NCBI GenBank assembly: GCA_016208305.1
Contig: JACQYI010000078.1
Location: forward strand, 62,001-126,000
Direction: 5' to 3'
Origin: Oscillatoriophycideae cyanobacterium NC_groundwater_1537_Pr4_S-0.65um_50_18
GTDB taxonomy: Bacteria > Cyanobacteriota > Cyanobacteriia > Elainellales > Elainellaceae
Length of the DNA stretch: 64,000 bases
Positions 44,493 through 53,472 of the stretch are shown here, piece by piece. Each line of letters starts with the position of its first letter. Position 1 is the first letter of the stretch. The position numbers and the translations under genes were made by a program. The notes under the pieces are model-generated. The model was given only the letters and a program-made list of their open reading frames with translations. It made no database searches and was not told the origin of the DNA.

Positions 44493-46949
44493 ATGTCTAT
44501 TTCCCCAGAGCCGATCGCTTCAGAACCCGTCGCTTCAGAACCTATCGCTTCGCGCTCCCAAATGTTTGATCGCTTACGGCAGAGCCTACGGCCTGGACAG
44601 CAGCGCATGGCAGACTGGCAAGGGGGGGCTTTGGCGGTATCTGCCGTACCCGGTTCAGGGAAGTCAACGGGGATGGCGATCGCGGCTGCTCTATTTCTGG
44701 CAAGGCGATACCTATCGCATCTAGAGGCAGAGGAGCTGAATGCGCCAGAGCTGAATGCAGGAGCAGGCGATTCTCAGGCGCTCTCAGCGACTTTTCCCTC
44801 TGGCCAGCTCATCCTCGTTACCTTTACTCGATCGGCCGTTGCCAATCTTAAGAGCAAAGTGCGGCAATACCTCAAAGCGCTAGCGTTAGCGCCTCAGGGG
44901 TTTGCAGTTTCGACGCTGCATGGCTTGGCGCTTAACATTGCCACACGTCACCCGACGCTATCGGGCTTGAACCTGAGTCAGGCGACGCTCGTATCTCCCA
45001 ATCAAAGCAGCCGCCTAATTCGCACCTGCGTCGAGCAATGGATTTCGGCACATCCTAAAATCTATCAGCAGCTGATTGAGGGACAGCAGTTCGATGGCGA
45101 AGAGGCAGAGCGGCTGCGACGACAGTCCGTATTGCGTACCGAGGTGCTGCCCGACCTGGCGTTTACTGTGATTCATGAGGCTAAAAGCTCAGGACTGCTG
45201 CCCGATGACCTGCGAAATTTGGGCAGAGATACGGTTCGGTATCTGGCAGAGGGCGCAGACTATGATGTGTTGGCGATCGCCGCCGGACTGTATGAGCGCT
45301 ATCAGGTTTTGCTGCGATCGCGCAACTTTATCGACTATGACGACATGATTTTGGCGGCGCTGCGGGTGCTAGAAGATGAAGCCACAAGACGGCATTGGCA
45401 AACGCAGGTCTGTGCCGTGTTTGAAGACGAAGCTCAGGATTCTTCGCCCCTGCAAACCCGACTCCTGAAAATTTTGGCGACCGATCCGGTAGATTCGCAG
45501 TTGCTAAACCTGATTCGTGTGGGTGATCCCAATCAGGCTATCAACTCCACGTTTACCCCGGCTGACCCGCTGTTTTTCCGAGCGTTTTGCCAAGCGTGCG
45601 ATCGCCTGGGTCAACTTGCCGAAATGGATCAAGCCGGACGCAGTAGCCCCCTGATTATAGAAGCGGCAAATTTTGTCTTAAGTTGGGTAAATCAAAAATA
45701 TCCCGGTGAGGGCGAGAACGAAGCGCCTTTTCGGACGCAGGCCATTCATCCCGTACCGCCCACCGATCCTCAGCCCAATGCCAACCCAGCCCCTGAGGGG
45801 GTCGGTCTCGAAATTCGCTTTCCGCCAGACGTGCATCAGACGGTAAACCTGATTGGCCTCCGGATTGCTGAACTGTTTGCTCTGCATCCCGAAGCCCGTG
45901 CAGCGGTGCTGGTGCGAGAAAATCGCCAGGGTCGCTATATTGCCGAACGGCTGCAAAACCCGACAATCTACGGCCTAGATGTTGATCTGAGTCAGCAAGG
46001 CATTGATGTTTATGATGTGGGCGATCGCGATCGTCACTCCCACATTCCGGCAGAGATGCTCTCGCTGCTGCAATTTCTCGATCGTCCCCACTCTCCCGAT
46101 AATCTAAAGGCAGCTTTGCAAACCCTGGTCGATCGCCGCCTGATTCCTACACAAGATTTAAATGCCTTGGCGGTGCTGCCTGAACAGTTCCTTTATCCCA
46201 CACCGCTCGATCCGCCCCAGGCAGAATCAGTGCTGCAAGCGCGACGCTACTGTACAGGTCTGCTGCGCGCCCGATTAGAACTGCCGCAATATCAGCTCAT
46301 TCCCTTTTTGGCGATGACCTTGCAATATGAGCAATCAGAGCTGGCAACTGCCGACAAACTGGCCGAACGGCTGGCGCAGCAGACGGTAGGCAATCCGGCG
46401 ATGGCGGCTGTGCTAGAGGCACTCGAAGAAATTGTTCGATCGGAGCGATTTGAGCCTGTCGAAACCGATGATCCTGAGCAGCGCTACATTCGCCCTAAGC
46501 AACTCACCATCATTACCATGCACAAGGCCAAAGGGCTGGACTGGGATTTTGTTTTCATCCCGTTTTTGCATGAGCATGTGCTGCCGGGAAACTTGCGGGT
46601 ACTGCCACAAATGCAGTTTCTAGGAGACTTTACCCTATCGGAGGTGGCTCGCGCCCAAATTCGCGCCCATGTTCACCAGGCTTCGGGTCACGCCTCTTCG
46701 GGGCGATCGCCCTCCGCTCTGCCCAATATCTCGATCGCCTGGGAGCGGGCAAAATGGCTGAAGCTTGCCGAAGAATATCGCCTACTCTATGTCGCCATGA
46801 CGCGCGCGAAGCGGCTATTGTGGATGTCGGCTGCTTACAAAGCCCCCTTTAGCTGGAGCAACCCTGATAATTTGGATGGGCGATCGCCCTGTCCAGTTTT
46901 GCCTGCTCTGGTCAAACAGTTTCCTCAAGCCATTCGTAAAAAAACTTAG
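44493..46949 (+). CDS. UvrD/Rep-family superfamily 1 DNA helicase
   Basis: 818 residues from ATG 44493; the frame is open to TTG 44424 but that would overlap the Hlip promoter. Motifs in order: Walker A AVPGSGKST, Ia TFTRSAVANLKSKV, II FEDEAQDSSPLQ, III GDPNQAINSTF, V TIITMHKAKGLDWDFVF, VI EYRLLYVAMTRAKRLL. ATP-driven 3'-5' helicase, probably in DNA repair or replication restart. The N-terminus has a (E)P(I/V)ASE repeat from a 15-bp DNA repeat (44511-44555). Motif II reads DEAQ, as in UvrD/PcrA-related helicases that have DExQD. Nine bp upstream of the next gene. Confidence 0.92.
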   Translation: MSISPEPIASEPVASEPIASRSQMFDRLRQSLRPGQQRMADWQGGALAVSAVPGSGKSTGMAIAAALFLARRYLSHLEAEELNAPELNAGAGDSQALSATFPSGQLILVTFTRSAVANLKSKVRQYLKALALAPQGFAVSTLHGLALNIATRHPTLSGLNLSQATLVSPNQSSRLIRTCVEQWISAHPKIYQQLIEGQQFDGEEAERLRRQSVLRTEVLPDLAFTVIHEAKSSGLLPDDLRNLGRDTVRYLAEGADYDVLAIAAGLYERYQVLLRSRNFIDYDDMILAALRVLEDEATRRHWQTQVCAVFEDEAQDSSPLQTRLLKILATDPVDSQLLNLIRVGDPNQAINSTFTPADPLFFRAFCQACDRLGQLAEMDQAGRSSPLIIEAANFVLSWVNQKYPGEGENEAPFRTQAIHPVPPTDPQPNANPAPEGVGLEIRFPPDVHQTVNLIGLRIAELFALHPEARAAVLVRENRQGRYIAERLQNPTIYGLDVDLSQQGIDVYDVGDRDRHSHIPAEMLSLLQFLDRPHSPDNLKAALQTLVDRRLIPTQDLNALAVLPEQFLYPTPLDPPQAESVLQARRYCTGLLRARLELPQYQLIPFLAMTLQYEQSELATADKLAERLAQQTVGNPAMAAVLEALEEIVRSERFEPVETDDPEQRYIRPKQLTIITMHKAKGLDWDFVFIPFLHEHVLPGNLRVLPQMQFLGDFTLSEVARAQIRAHVHQASGHASSGRSPSALPNISIAWERAKWLKLAEEYRLLYVAMTRAKRLLWMSAAYKAPFSWSNPDNLDGRSPCPVLPALVKQFPQAIRKKT
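44511..44555. repeat. 15-bp in-frame tandem repeat, three copies
   Basis: CCGATCGCTTCAGAA, CCCGTCGCTTCAGAA and CCTATCGCTTCGCGC at 44511-44555 encode repeated P(I/V)ASE at the helicase N-terminus. Confidence 0.85.
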
Positions 46950-46957
46950 GTTCTCTA

Positions 46958-48766
46958 GTGCGCCTGAAAGCCTCCTCCCTTCGATCTTTAGCTCCTGCGA
47001 TCGCCCTGGTTGTTCTGTTGCTCTCCGGCTTGGCGCTGCGGGTCTGGCATCTAGACACTAAGCCGCTGTGGCTAGACGAAGTGTTGACGGCGCTTTTTAC
47101 CACCGGGCATCGATCGGACAATCTACCGCTCAACCAATTTTTGCCCCTGAGCACCCTCGACGCTATTTTTGCCTATCAGCCCGGTTTGTCCTGCGGTCAG
47201 ATTGCGCAAACGGTCGCGACCGAATCGGTGCATCCGCCGCTGTTTTTTTGTCTGATGTATCAGTGGCTGGGCTGGCTAAAGCCCGGTGCTGATTGGCTCT
47301 GGGCAATGCGCCTCTTGCCTGCTCTATGCGGTGTAGGGGCGATCGCCGCTCTATATCATCTCAATCGTCTGGCTTTTTTCCCGTCAGCAGGGTGGATGGG
47401 GGCAGGACTGATGGTGGTTTCTCCTTTCGCGGTTTATCTCTCCCAAGAGGCGCGCCACTACACGCTGCCGATGCTGCTGATTACGCTGGCCTTGGCAGGA
47501 TTAATTCAAATTCAAAGAGATCTCCAAACCGATTTCCACACGAATCTCAAGGGCAATTCCGCTCATCCGCGCTTGCGTCCTGCCGTTTGGCTAGGCTGGG
47601 TGGGGTTAAACCTCCTTAGTCTTTACGTTCACTACTTTTGCATCTTGGCGATCGTCGCTCAGGTCTTGGCGCTGCTGGGCTGGATCGTGTGGCAGCGTCC
47701 ACCCCTGACTCGCCGCCAGTGGAGCGCGATCGCTTTGGCTCTCAGCGGCATCTTGCTGGGATACCTACCTTGGTTGCCAACTCTGCTCAGCCATATTCAG
47801 CGACCCGAAACCGACTGGTTGATTCCCTACCAGCCCGACTGGCTCGATCGCCTAGCCCCTCTGTATCAAACGCTGGTGGGCTGGACGTTGATGTTTATTG
47901 CCCTACCTGTCGAGCGCCAGCCACAGCCGATGCTGATTGTCTCGACCCTTCTGACGCTGGCTTTTGTGATTTGGCTCGGTCGGCAGCTCTATCTAGGCTT
48001 TAAGCTGCTCTGGAATCAGGTCGCTCTACGCCCTGCGATCGTGCTGCTCTTGGGCTTTACCCTTTGTGTGATCACCGAATTTCTGGCCATTGCCTACGTT
48101 CTTAACAAAGATATTACGGTTGTGCCACGCTACAACTTTGTCTATTTTCCCGGTATCTGCGCGCTGGCGGGGGCTTGTCTGATGCAGTCTGGCCTTGCCA
48201 AAGTTGGCGGGCAGCGATCGGCGGCGATCGTCCTGTTGGTGGGCTTGCTGAGCAGTGTGCTGGTGGTCAACGGCGGGGTATTTCTCAAATCCTATGCGCC
48301 CGATCGCGTGGCCAAAAATATGGCGGAGCCTGGCCTATCTACTGGCCTACCGACTGCGGTTGTTGTTGCCTATAGTTCGCTTCAGGAAGTGGCACTGGGG
48401 CTAAGTTTTGCGATGGAGTTGCGGCAGCTCTATCCGCCGCTAGAAAGCTTATCGCTGCAACAGAACTCGCTGCAACAGAATTCGCCGCAGCTTCAAGATC
48501 GCAATCAAATCGCATTTCTCAATAAAGCTTTAGGCTATCCACAGGTTTGGAAAACGCTGGCTGAACTGCGGCAGCCTTTGCCCCTACCGCTCAACTTGTG
48601 GGTGGTGGCCTCTCCTGGAATGCGAACTCAGGATTACCCTAATCGGCTGCGAATTCTTGATCCGAAGTATCCTCGGCGGCGGGCACGCAATCTCTGTGCG
48701 ATCGATCCAGAGGGCTACCATCGCATAGGCTTTCCCTATCAACTGTTTCGGTGTTTACCTCAGTAA
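46958..48766 (+). CDS. GT39/ArnT-like membrane glycosyltransferase
   Basis: 602 residues from GTG 46958, nine bp after the helicase stop, so probably co-transcribed. About 11-12 membrane helices. The N-terminal catalytic loop has the acidic pair in PLWLDEVLTALF and the second loop SVHPPLFFCLMY, as in protein-O-mannosyltransferase-related (GT-C) enzymes that use polyprenyl-phosphate sugars. Acts at the outer side of the inner membrane; acceptor unknown. A 15-bp DNA repeat (48452-48481) gives the NSLQQ repeat in the last soluble loop. No link to the helicase function is evident. Confidence 0.85.
   Translation: MRLKASSLRSLAPAIALVVLLLSGLALRVWHLDTKPLWLDEVLTALFTTGHRSDNLPLNQFLPLSTLDAIFAYQPGLSCGQIAQTVATESVHPPLFFCLMYQWLGWLKPGADWLWAMRLLPALCGVGAIAALYHLNRLAFFPSAGWMGAGLMVVSPFAVYLSQEARHYTLPMLLITLALAGLIQIQRDLQTDFHTNLKGNSAHPRLRPAVWLGWVGLNLLSLYVHYFCILAIVAQVLALLGWIVWQRPPLTRRQWSAIALALSGILLGYLPWLPTLLSHIQRPETDWLIPYQPDWLDRLAPLYQTLVGWTLMFIALPVERQPQPMLIVSTLLTLAFVIWLGRQLYLGFKLLWNQVALRPAIVLLLGFTLCVITEFLAIAYVLNKDITVVPRYNFVYFPGICALAGACLMQSGLAKVGGQRSAAIVLLVGLLSSVLVVNGGVFLKSYAPDRVAKNMAEPGLSTGLPTAVVVAYSSLQEVALGLSFAMELRQLYPPLESLSLQQNSLQQNSPQLQDRNQIAFLNKALGYPQVWKTLAELRQPLPLPLNLWVVASPGMRTQDYPNRLRILDPKYPRRRARNLCAIDPEGYHRIGFPYQLFRCLPQ
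48452..48496. repeat. 15-bp in-frame tandem repeat
   Basis: TCGCTGCAACAGAAC (48452-48466) and TCGCTGCAACAGAAT (48467-48481), followed by a decayed third copy, encode SLQQN repeats in the GT39-like protein. Confidence 0.85.
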
Positions 48767-49695
48767 AGGTTCATCCAGGGTTTCCCCCAGGAAATCACCT
48801 TAAGAACAGAAGCTTTTTTCTTTCCTTTATAAAACTTATCGTAGTTCGCCTGAACTTCTTGACATTTAGACTGTTCAGATGTGCAGGAATTTGCTAACCT
48901 TGCTTTCCTAAGTGGACAAATTTTATGGAGGAATAAAGTACGGATAGAAATCAAGCGGTTTCACAGTAGCGATCGCTTGAGTTAAATCGGATATCTCGTT
49001 GAACATCAGCCCCCGTGAACATGAAGAACAACGGAATTTACTGAGACATCAACCTGGGTAATCCCAGATTGTTTGAAAAACAGAGGTAGTCTTTCGGAAG
49101 ATGTAAGTCAATTCTCAAGTTTTAATCTATCCTTGATCCTGTCAGCATTCGAGTTCTAAAGCGAGCCGCTGGTTTTCTCAGATTCGCTGATCAAGCCTCG
49201 TGAAAAAGCTGATAAGGGTGTGAGTAGGACAGGTTTAGGGCTAGAGCATCTGAGGCTAGAGTGTTCCATGCATTTGTCGGAATGCGAAGCCTAAATCAGG
49301 ACTGAGATCTTTAAGAGTTCTAAATAGCTCAATATTTCGTCACTGTTTCGGAAAGCGGTCGAAATATTGATTCTAATTAAGGTTAAGGCGAGGCTGCATA
49401 CGGCCTTTGCTGGAGTCAGGGTTAGGCTCGACGAGAGACAGGTTAAAGGCGCGATCGCTCCCTCTGACCCTGTTACTTGGCTCAGCGTAATCTATCTGAC
49501 CTTAGCTGATAGCTTTTATCAGAGCATCGCTCATTCAGAAGCGCTAACTCAGATCAGGGCAACGCGGCTACGGGCTACTAGGACAGATCAAAGACTGGCT
49601 GATGCCACGATTGCATTTTGGCTCAGGTCAGTATCGTTGATTTCAAATCTCATAGCTTTTAAGGAAAGCTTTATTTCAGGAGACACATTATAGAT
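48767..49695. other. long non-coding interval
   Basis: About 930 bp. Open frames on the minus strand (48760-48954) and plus strand (49367-49693) lack ATG starts, ribosome binding sites and recognisable families. HIP1-like octamers occur (around 48970 and 49453), unlike the AT-rich interval at 8 kb. No known RNA or element identified. Confidence 0.5.
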
Positions 49696-49893
49696 ATGAC
49701 CCCCACAACTTATTCTCGGTTTATTCGATTTTTACAAGAAGATTTGGCGCTGTCTGCCTCTTCGATCTCAATCGCGCTGCGGCATCGAGAGCAAGATCCA
49801 GGCCCCCTGCCCATGATTCTCTGGCAGTATGGACTAGTGACGTTGGAACAGCTCGATCGCATCTTTGATTGGTTGGAAACCTCTCAGCCTTAG
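49696..49893 (+). CDS. DUF2949 family protein
   Basis: 65 residues from ATG 49696. The sequence reads FLQEDLALSASSISIALRHR...PLPMILWQYGLVTLEQLDRI, matching the short cyanobacterial DUF2949 family as I know it: an N-terminal helical segment followed by a conserved PxxLWQYGLV(T/S)xxQLxxxxDW motif. Cytoplasmic, no known function. A weak AGGAGA lies 14 bp upstream. Transcribed alone. Confidence 0.85.
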   Translation: MTPTTYSRFIRFLQEDLALSASSISIALRHREQDPGPLPMILWQYGLVTLEQLDRIFDWLETSQP

Positions 49894-49977
49894 CCTTTGC
49901 ACCCTTTTGCATGCCCCGAGCATGAGCTAGTGTGTCAATTAAGAGTATGAGCTGTTTTTTCCAGCAGGAGTAAAGCT

Positions 49978-50085
49978 ATGTTGAGCATCCAGCGCCCAGC
50001 GCCATCTCAGAGAAATGCCTTAAAACGAAATAGCTCAGAGCGAAAACAATCAAATACAGTCTGGATAAAAGAGCGGGTCGGATGA
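49978..50085 (+). CDS. possible 35-residue peptide gene
   Basis: ATG 49978, preceded by a good CAGGAG ribosome binding site at a normal distance, to TGA 50083-50085. The product (MLSIQRPAPSQRNALKRN..., ending WIKERVG) is basic. Its stop lies in the loop of the terminator hairpin at 50067-50096. No homolog recalled; it could be a real small protein, a leader peptide, or a chance frame. Confidence 0.3.
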   Translation: MLSIQRPAPSQRNALKRNSSERKQSNTVWIKERVG

Positions 50086-50100
50086 CTCGCTCTTTTGTTT
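50067..50100 (+). terminator. intrinsic terminator
   Basis: AAAAGAGCGGGT (50067-50078) pairs with ACTCGCTCTTTT (50085-50096), one G-T pair, followed by GTTTT. It faces the second exbD gene and can end transcription from the plus-strand side. Confidence 0.7.
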
Positions 50101-50133
50101 TAAGGGATTTGCTTTAAAGAATTTTGAAAGGCT

Positions 50134-50535
50134 TCAAGGACGCTCTGTGCCGATCGCCAACTTGACGCCATCGATCGCCCGGAGTCGATCCATCACCTCT
50201 ACGACCTTGCCATGCGTCACGGCTTTGTCGGCATCAATCACAACTAAGGGTTGCTGACCCGTAAGCGCCAAGGCACGCACCTGAGCCTCTAAGACCTCGA
50301 TCCCCATAGGCTGACGCTCAAAGGCAATATTTCCAGCCGCATCAATGGTCACCACCTTCGGCGTTTGAGCCTGAGCCTCAGCAGTTTCGGCACTGGGCAA
50401 ATTGACAGGCAAACCCTGCGATCGCGCCAGGTATAGGGTAGACATAATGAAAAAAGTCAAAATCGCGAAGATGACATCAATCATCGGCACGATATTGATC
50501 TGATAGGGGGGTTCTGGCTCATTGGGCAGACGCAT
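50134..50535 (-). CDS. exbD: ExbD/TolR family protein (copy 2)
   Basis: 133 residues from ATG 50535, preceded by GGAG at 7 bp; an ATG at 50553 lacks such a signal. Membrane segment with the essential Asp in IVPMIDVIFAILTFF, then a periplasmic domain ending in IDGVKLAIGTERP. Normal length for ExbD, unlike the long-tailed copy at 17.6 kb. Overlaps the end of exbB by 17 bp, so translation is coupled. Partner and substrate unknown. Confidence 0.93.
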   Translation of the reverse strand: MRLPNEPEPPYQINIVPMIDVIFAILTFFIMSTLYLARSQGLPVNLPSAETAEAQAQTPKVVTIDAAGNIAFERQPMGIEVLEAQVRALALTGQQPLVVIDADKAVTHGKVVEVMDRLRAIDGVKLAIGTERP

Positions 50536-51166
50536 GGGGCACTCCGCGCTCATAGCGACGACGGTAAATTAACTCTAGCTGCCCGCCATATTCTTGGATC
50601 AACGCCATTTGCCGCAGATACAGGCCGCGAAATACGTTGGCAAACAGCAGCGTAAAGATTGCCACCACCAGTCCTGAGGCGGTAGAAATCAAGGCTTCGC
50701 TAATGCCTGCCGTGACATTGACCGTGGAACTGCCGCCCAAGTCACCGATCTTGAGGGAGGCAAAGGAGCCGATCAACCCCAAGACGGTGCCCAATAGCCC
50801 CAGCAAAGGCGAGAGGCTGATGACTGTGTCAAATACGGTATTGAATCGCTTCAGTAAGGGTAGCTCTGCCTGAGCCGCGCTTTCTAAAGCCAGCCGAAAC
50901 TCTTCTGAATTGGCTTGCTCTAGCTCTAGAGCGGCTAAAAAGATGCGGGCGATCGGTAAATTGGCATTTTGCTCAAGCTTTTGAATCGCGGCTTTGGCGC
51001 TGCGGCGATACAATCCCAGCACATCTCGCACGATTTTGTCCTGTCGGCGGATGACTTTCCACCAAAACAGGCTCCGCTCCAAAATTAGCGCTACGGCCAA
51101 AATGGATAGACCGAGCAAGGGAATCATCACGACTCCGCCCGATACAAAAATGTTAGCGATCGGCAT
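50519..51166 (-). CDS. exbB: MotA/TolQ/ExbB proton channel family protein (copy 2)
   Basis: 215 residues from ATG 51166 with AGGAGA just upstream. Three membrane segments: VVMIPLLGLSILAVALILER, the ISLSPLLGLLGTVLGLIGSF segment and the EALISTASGLVVAIFTLLFA segment. Same family and similar length as the copy at 16.9 kb, but clearly divergent. Forms a two-gene operon with exbD; the DUF2993 gene lies on the same strand 195 bp upstream. No TonB gene nearby. Confidence 0.93.
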   Translation of the reverse strand: MPIANIFVSGGVVMIPLLGLSILAVALILERSLFWWKVIRRQDKIVRDVLGLYRRSAKAAIQKLEQNANLPIARIFLAALELEQANSEEFRLALESAAQAELPLLKRFNTVFDTVISLSPLLGLLGTVLGLIGSFASLKIGDLGGSSTVNVTAGISEALISTASGLVVAIFTLLFANVFRGLYLRQMALIQEYGGQLELIYRRRYERGVPHASAQ

Positions 51167-51361
51167 GGTTCTCCTGCTGATGGCTGTCTAAATGCGGCTT
51201 ACCGATGTGGAAATCGCTATCTCAGCATACCTGAGTCGGTGATTGAGCAACCATAGCCGATGAAATTCAGCCGCTATGGCAATGTGCAAGTGTCCCCTTC
51301 TCGATGCCCACCTTTTCGATAGACCCCTTCTCCCCAGAGCAGAGCGCAAGTCGCCTTGCGC

Positions 51362-52156
51362 TTACCCATTGCCTGGAAAGTGATCGATTTGGGCATAGCC
51401 GCTAAACACTAGGCGATCGTCTTGGGTTTCTAGTCGGTTGAGCCGCAACATTACGCCATCTAGGTCAAAGCGATCGAGATCGACCATGCTATCGAGAATT
51501 TGGGCAAAGGCAGCTGACAAGGTTTCCGAGAGGCCACGCATGTCTTCAGGCACAGAGTCCGCATCGAACTGTGGATGCTTAAAGCCCACGCGACGACGTT
51601 TCTCAATTTCTAGGGTGGCCGTCAGCCGAATCGGCACATCTTTACGGTTGGGTAAATCTGTTTCGGCAGCGATGGCAACCTGGTTTTCAGGCAAAAGTTT
51701 AATCTTTACCGCCCGAAATGAGATCGGCTCACCCCCAGACAGATTAGTTAACTCTGGGCGATCGACCTTTTGCAGATGCTGTTTTACCAGATCGGCCTCA
51801 AAGGCGCGATTGATGGCTGCTTCGGATAGCACGACCCGCGCCACAGCCTGCGTCGATTGCTTCAGCCGTAGCTTACCCCCCAAGACTGAGGCATAGTCGA
51901 TCGCCACTGCATCTGTCTCAAAAGACATCTCTTCGACATCAAACTGGCGGCGGATGATTAGCCCGCGCCCGCTCATCTTAAAACTGTCAATGCTGCCCTG
52001 TAAAAGCTTGCTAGAAGGGTAGCAGCGGACTGAGACTTCAATAGATTCACTTTGCGTAAACAGATGGCGGATGGATTGCGTTGCGACCGCGTTCATCATT
52101 CGCTCACCGAAATCTGTACCGGGTTGGCTTTTGGAGCCTAAGAAACCACCAAACAT
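51362..52156 (-). CDS. DUF2993 family protein
   Basis: 264 residues from ATG 52156. The DUF2993 family (related to LmeA phospholipid-binding proteins) is recognised by the SIEVSVRCYPSSKLLQGSID start, the repeated DAVAIDYASVLGGKLRL-type beta strands and the VDLDRFDLDGVMLRL end. No signal peptide or membrane helix here, so it is likely cytoplasmic or peripheral. Possible lipid binding is an inference from the family. Divergent from the nadK gene. Confidence 0.85.
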   Translation of the reverse strand: MFGGFLGSKSQPGTDFGERMMNAVATQSIRHLFTQSESIEVSVRCYPSSKLLQGSIDSFKMSGRGLIIRRQFDVEEMSFETDAVAIDYASVLGGKLRLKQSTQAVARVVLSEAAINRAFEADLVKQHLQKVDRPELTNLSGGEPISFRAVKIKLLPENQVAIAAETDLPNRKDVPIRLTATLEIEKRRRVGFKHPQFDADSVPEDMRGLSETLSAAFAQILDSMVDLDRFDLDGVMLRLNRLETQDDRLVFSGYAQIDHFPGNG

Positions 52157-52446
52157 ACAGTCACCCGTTTACAACAGCTTTGCGTTCTCTATACGACCAG
52201 CCTATCACTTGTAACAAAATGTAACCAGTTTCGACAATATTCAACGATAGGAATTGCTTCTGGTAAAGATTAAATAAGTTTTATGAAAAGGCTCTATGAG
52301 GCTGACCTCAATAATTTCGGTATTGTTGGGCGCGCTCCGCGTTAATCTATATAAAAAGCGGCACCTGGGTTGAGTTTTAGATTAAACTTTGGCTCAATCG
52401 AAAGTTGCAAGGCTTTCTAATTTTCTATCTTCCTGGACTACTGAGC
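52157..52446. other. divergent promoter region of DUF2993 and nadK genes
   Basis: About 290 bp, AT-rich, with no gene or clear hairpin seen. The nadK frame stays open to 52405 but without family sequence. Confidence 0.5.
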
Positions 52447-53364
52447 GTGCCCAAAGCTGGGATTATCTATAACGATGTTAAGCCGATCGCTTGTCGCATC
52501 GCGCAAGAATTGCAGGACAAGCTGGTCTCTCGCGGCTGGGAAGTCTGCCTTGCGTCAGGCATCGGCGGAATTTTGGGCTTTTCCAAAGCGGGTCGTCCCA
52601 TTTGCCATACGCCGATCGATCAACTGGCTCCGCCCGGTTTTGAGCGAGGTATGGAGTTTGGCATTGTGCTGGGGGGAGATGGTACGGTGCTCTCGGCCTT
52701 TCGCCAGGTTGCACCCTGCGGTTTGCCACTGCTGACGGTGAATACAGGGCATATGGGCTTCTTGACTGAGGCTTATGTCAATCAACTCCCTCAGGCCATT
52801 GATGCGCTGCTCGAAAATAAGTACGCTGTCGAAGAGCGTGCCATGCTCTCGGTTCAGGTTTGGCGTGAAGATGCGCTGATCTGGGAGGCGCTTTGCCTGA
52901 ATGAAATGGTGCTGCACCGAGAGCCATTGACCAGCATGTGCCATTTTGAGATTGAGCTGGGCAGCCATGCCCCAGTGGATATTGCCGCAGATGGCGTGAT
53001 TATCTCAACGCCTACTGGCTCTACAGCCTATTCCCTCTCGGCAGGCGGCCCTGTCGTTGCTCCGGGTGTCTCGGCGCTTCAGCTAGTGCCCATCTGCCCC
53101 CATTCTCTGGCCTCGCGGGCGCTTGTGTTTGCCGACAGCGAACCTGTCACCATCTACCCTGCCAACTTAAACCCTCTGGTGCTGGTTGTGGATGGCAACG
53201 CGGGCTGCTCGGTGCTGCCTGACGATCGAGTACGGATGCTGCGATCGCCCTACTCGGCGCGCTTTATTCGCCTTCGCCCTAATGAGTTCTTTCATGTTCT
53301 CCGGGAAAAGTTAGGCTGGGGGCTGCCCCATGTAGCCAAACCTGCCTCGGTTGAGCTGCCTTAA
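52447..53364 (+). CDS. nadK: NAD kinase
   Basis: 305 residues from GTG 52447 ([15 protein letters not shown]), the usual cyanobacterial N-terminus; the frame extends further upstream without homology. ATP (or polyphosphate)-dependent phosphorylation of NAD to NADP. Family motifs: [11 protein letters not shown] (the GGDG Asp), [32 protein letters not shown] and [10 protein letters not shown]. Cytoplasmic. It is followed by the NblR-like regulator and the DUF192 gene on the same strand and may share a transcript with them. Confidence 0.96.
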   Translation: MPKAGIIYNDVKPIACRIAQELQDKLVSRGWEVCLASGIGGILGFSKAGRPICHTPIDQLAPPGFERGMEFGIVLGGDGTVLSAFRQVAPCGLPLLTVNTGHMGFLTEAYVNQLPQAIDALLENKYAVEERAMLSVQVWREDALIWEALCLNEMVLHREPLTSMCHFEIELGSHAPVDIAADGVIISTPTGSTAYSLSAGGPVVAPGVSALQLVPICPHSLASRALVFADSEPVTIYPANLNPLVLVVDGNAGCSVLPDDRVRMLRSPYSARFIRLRPNEFFHVLREKLGWGLPHVAKPASVELP

Positions 53365-53424
53365 ATTCCTGTGAATCAAATTATTTTAATGGTTTGCTCT
53401 AAAATGAGCTTTCTCTGACTGTTT

Positions 53425-53452
53425 GCTCAAGCCAGATTGCTTAAGCCAGATG
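53425..53452. repeat. 14-bp tandem duplication upstream of the response regulator
   Basis: GCTCAAGCCAGATT (53425-53438) and GCTTAAGCCAGATG (53439-53452) differ at two bases; 20 bp before the start codon. Confidence 0.75.
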
Positions 53453-53472
53453 TCCTTCATCTTTACCTTCAC

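Noticed and set aside
48760..48954. Minus-strand open frame of 64 codons with several Cys
   Set aside because: TTG start, overlaps the end of the GT39-like gene, no ribosome binding site; no family recognised.
49367..49693. Plus-strand open frame of 108 codons ending two bases before the DUF2949 start
   Set aside because: Starts with TTG, no ribosome binding site, unusual composition and no recognised family; more likely read-through of spacer.
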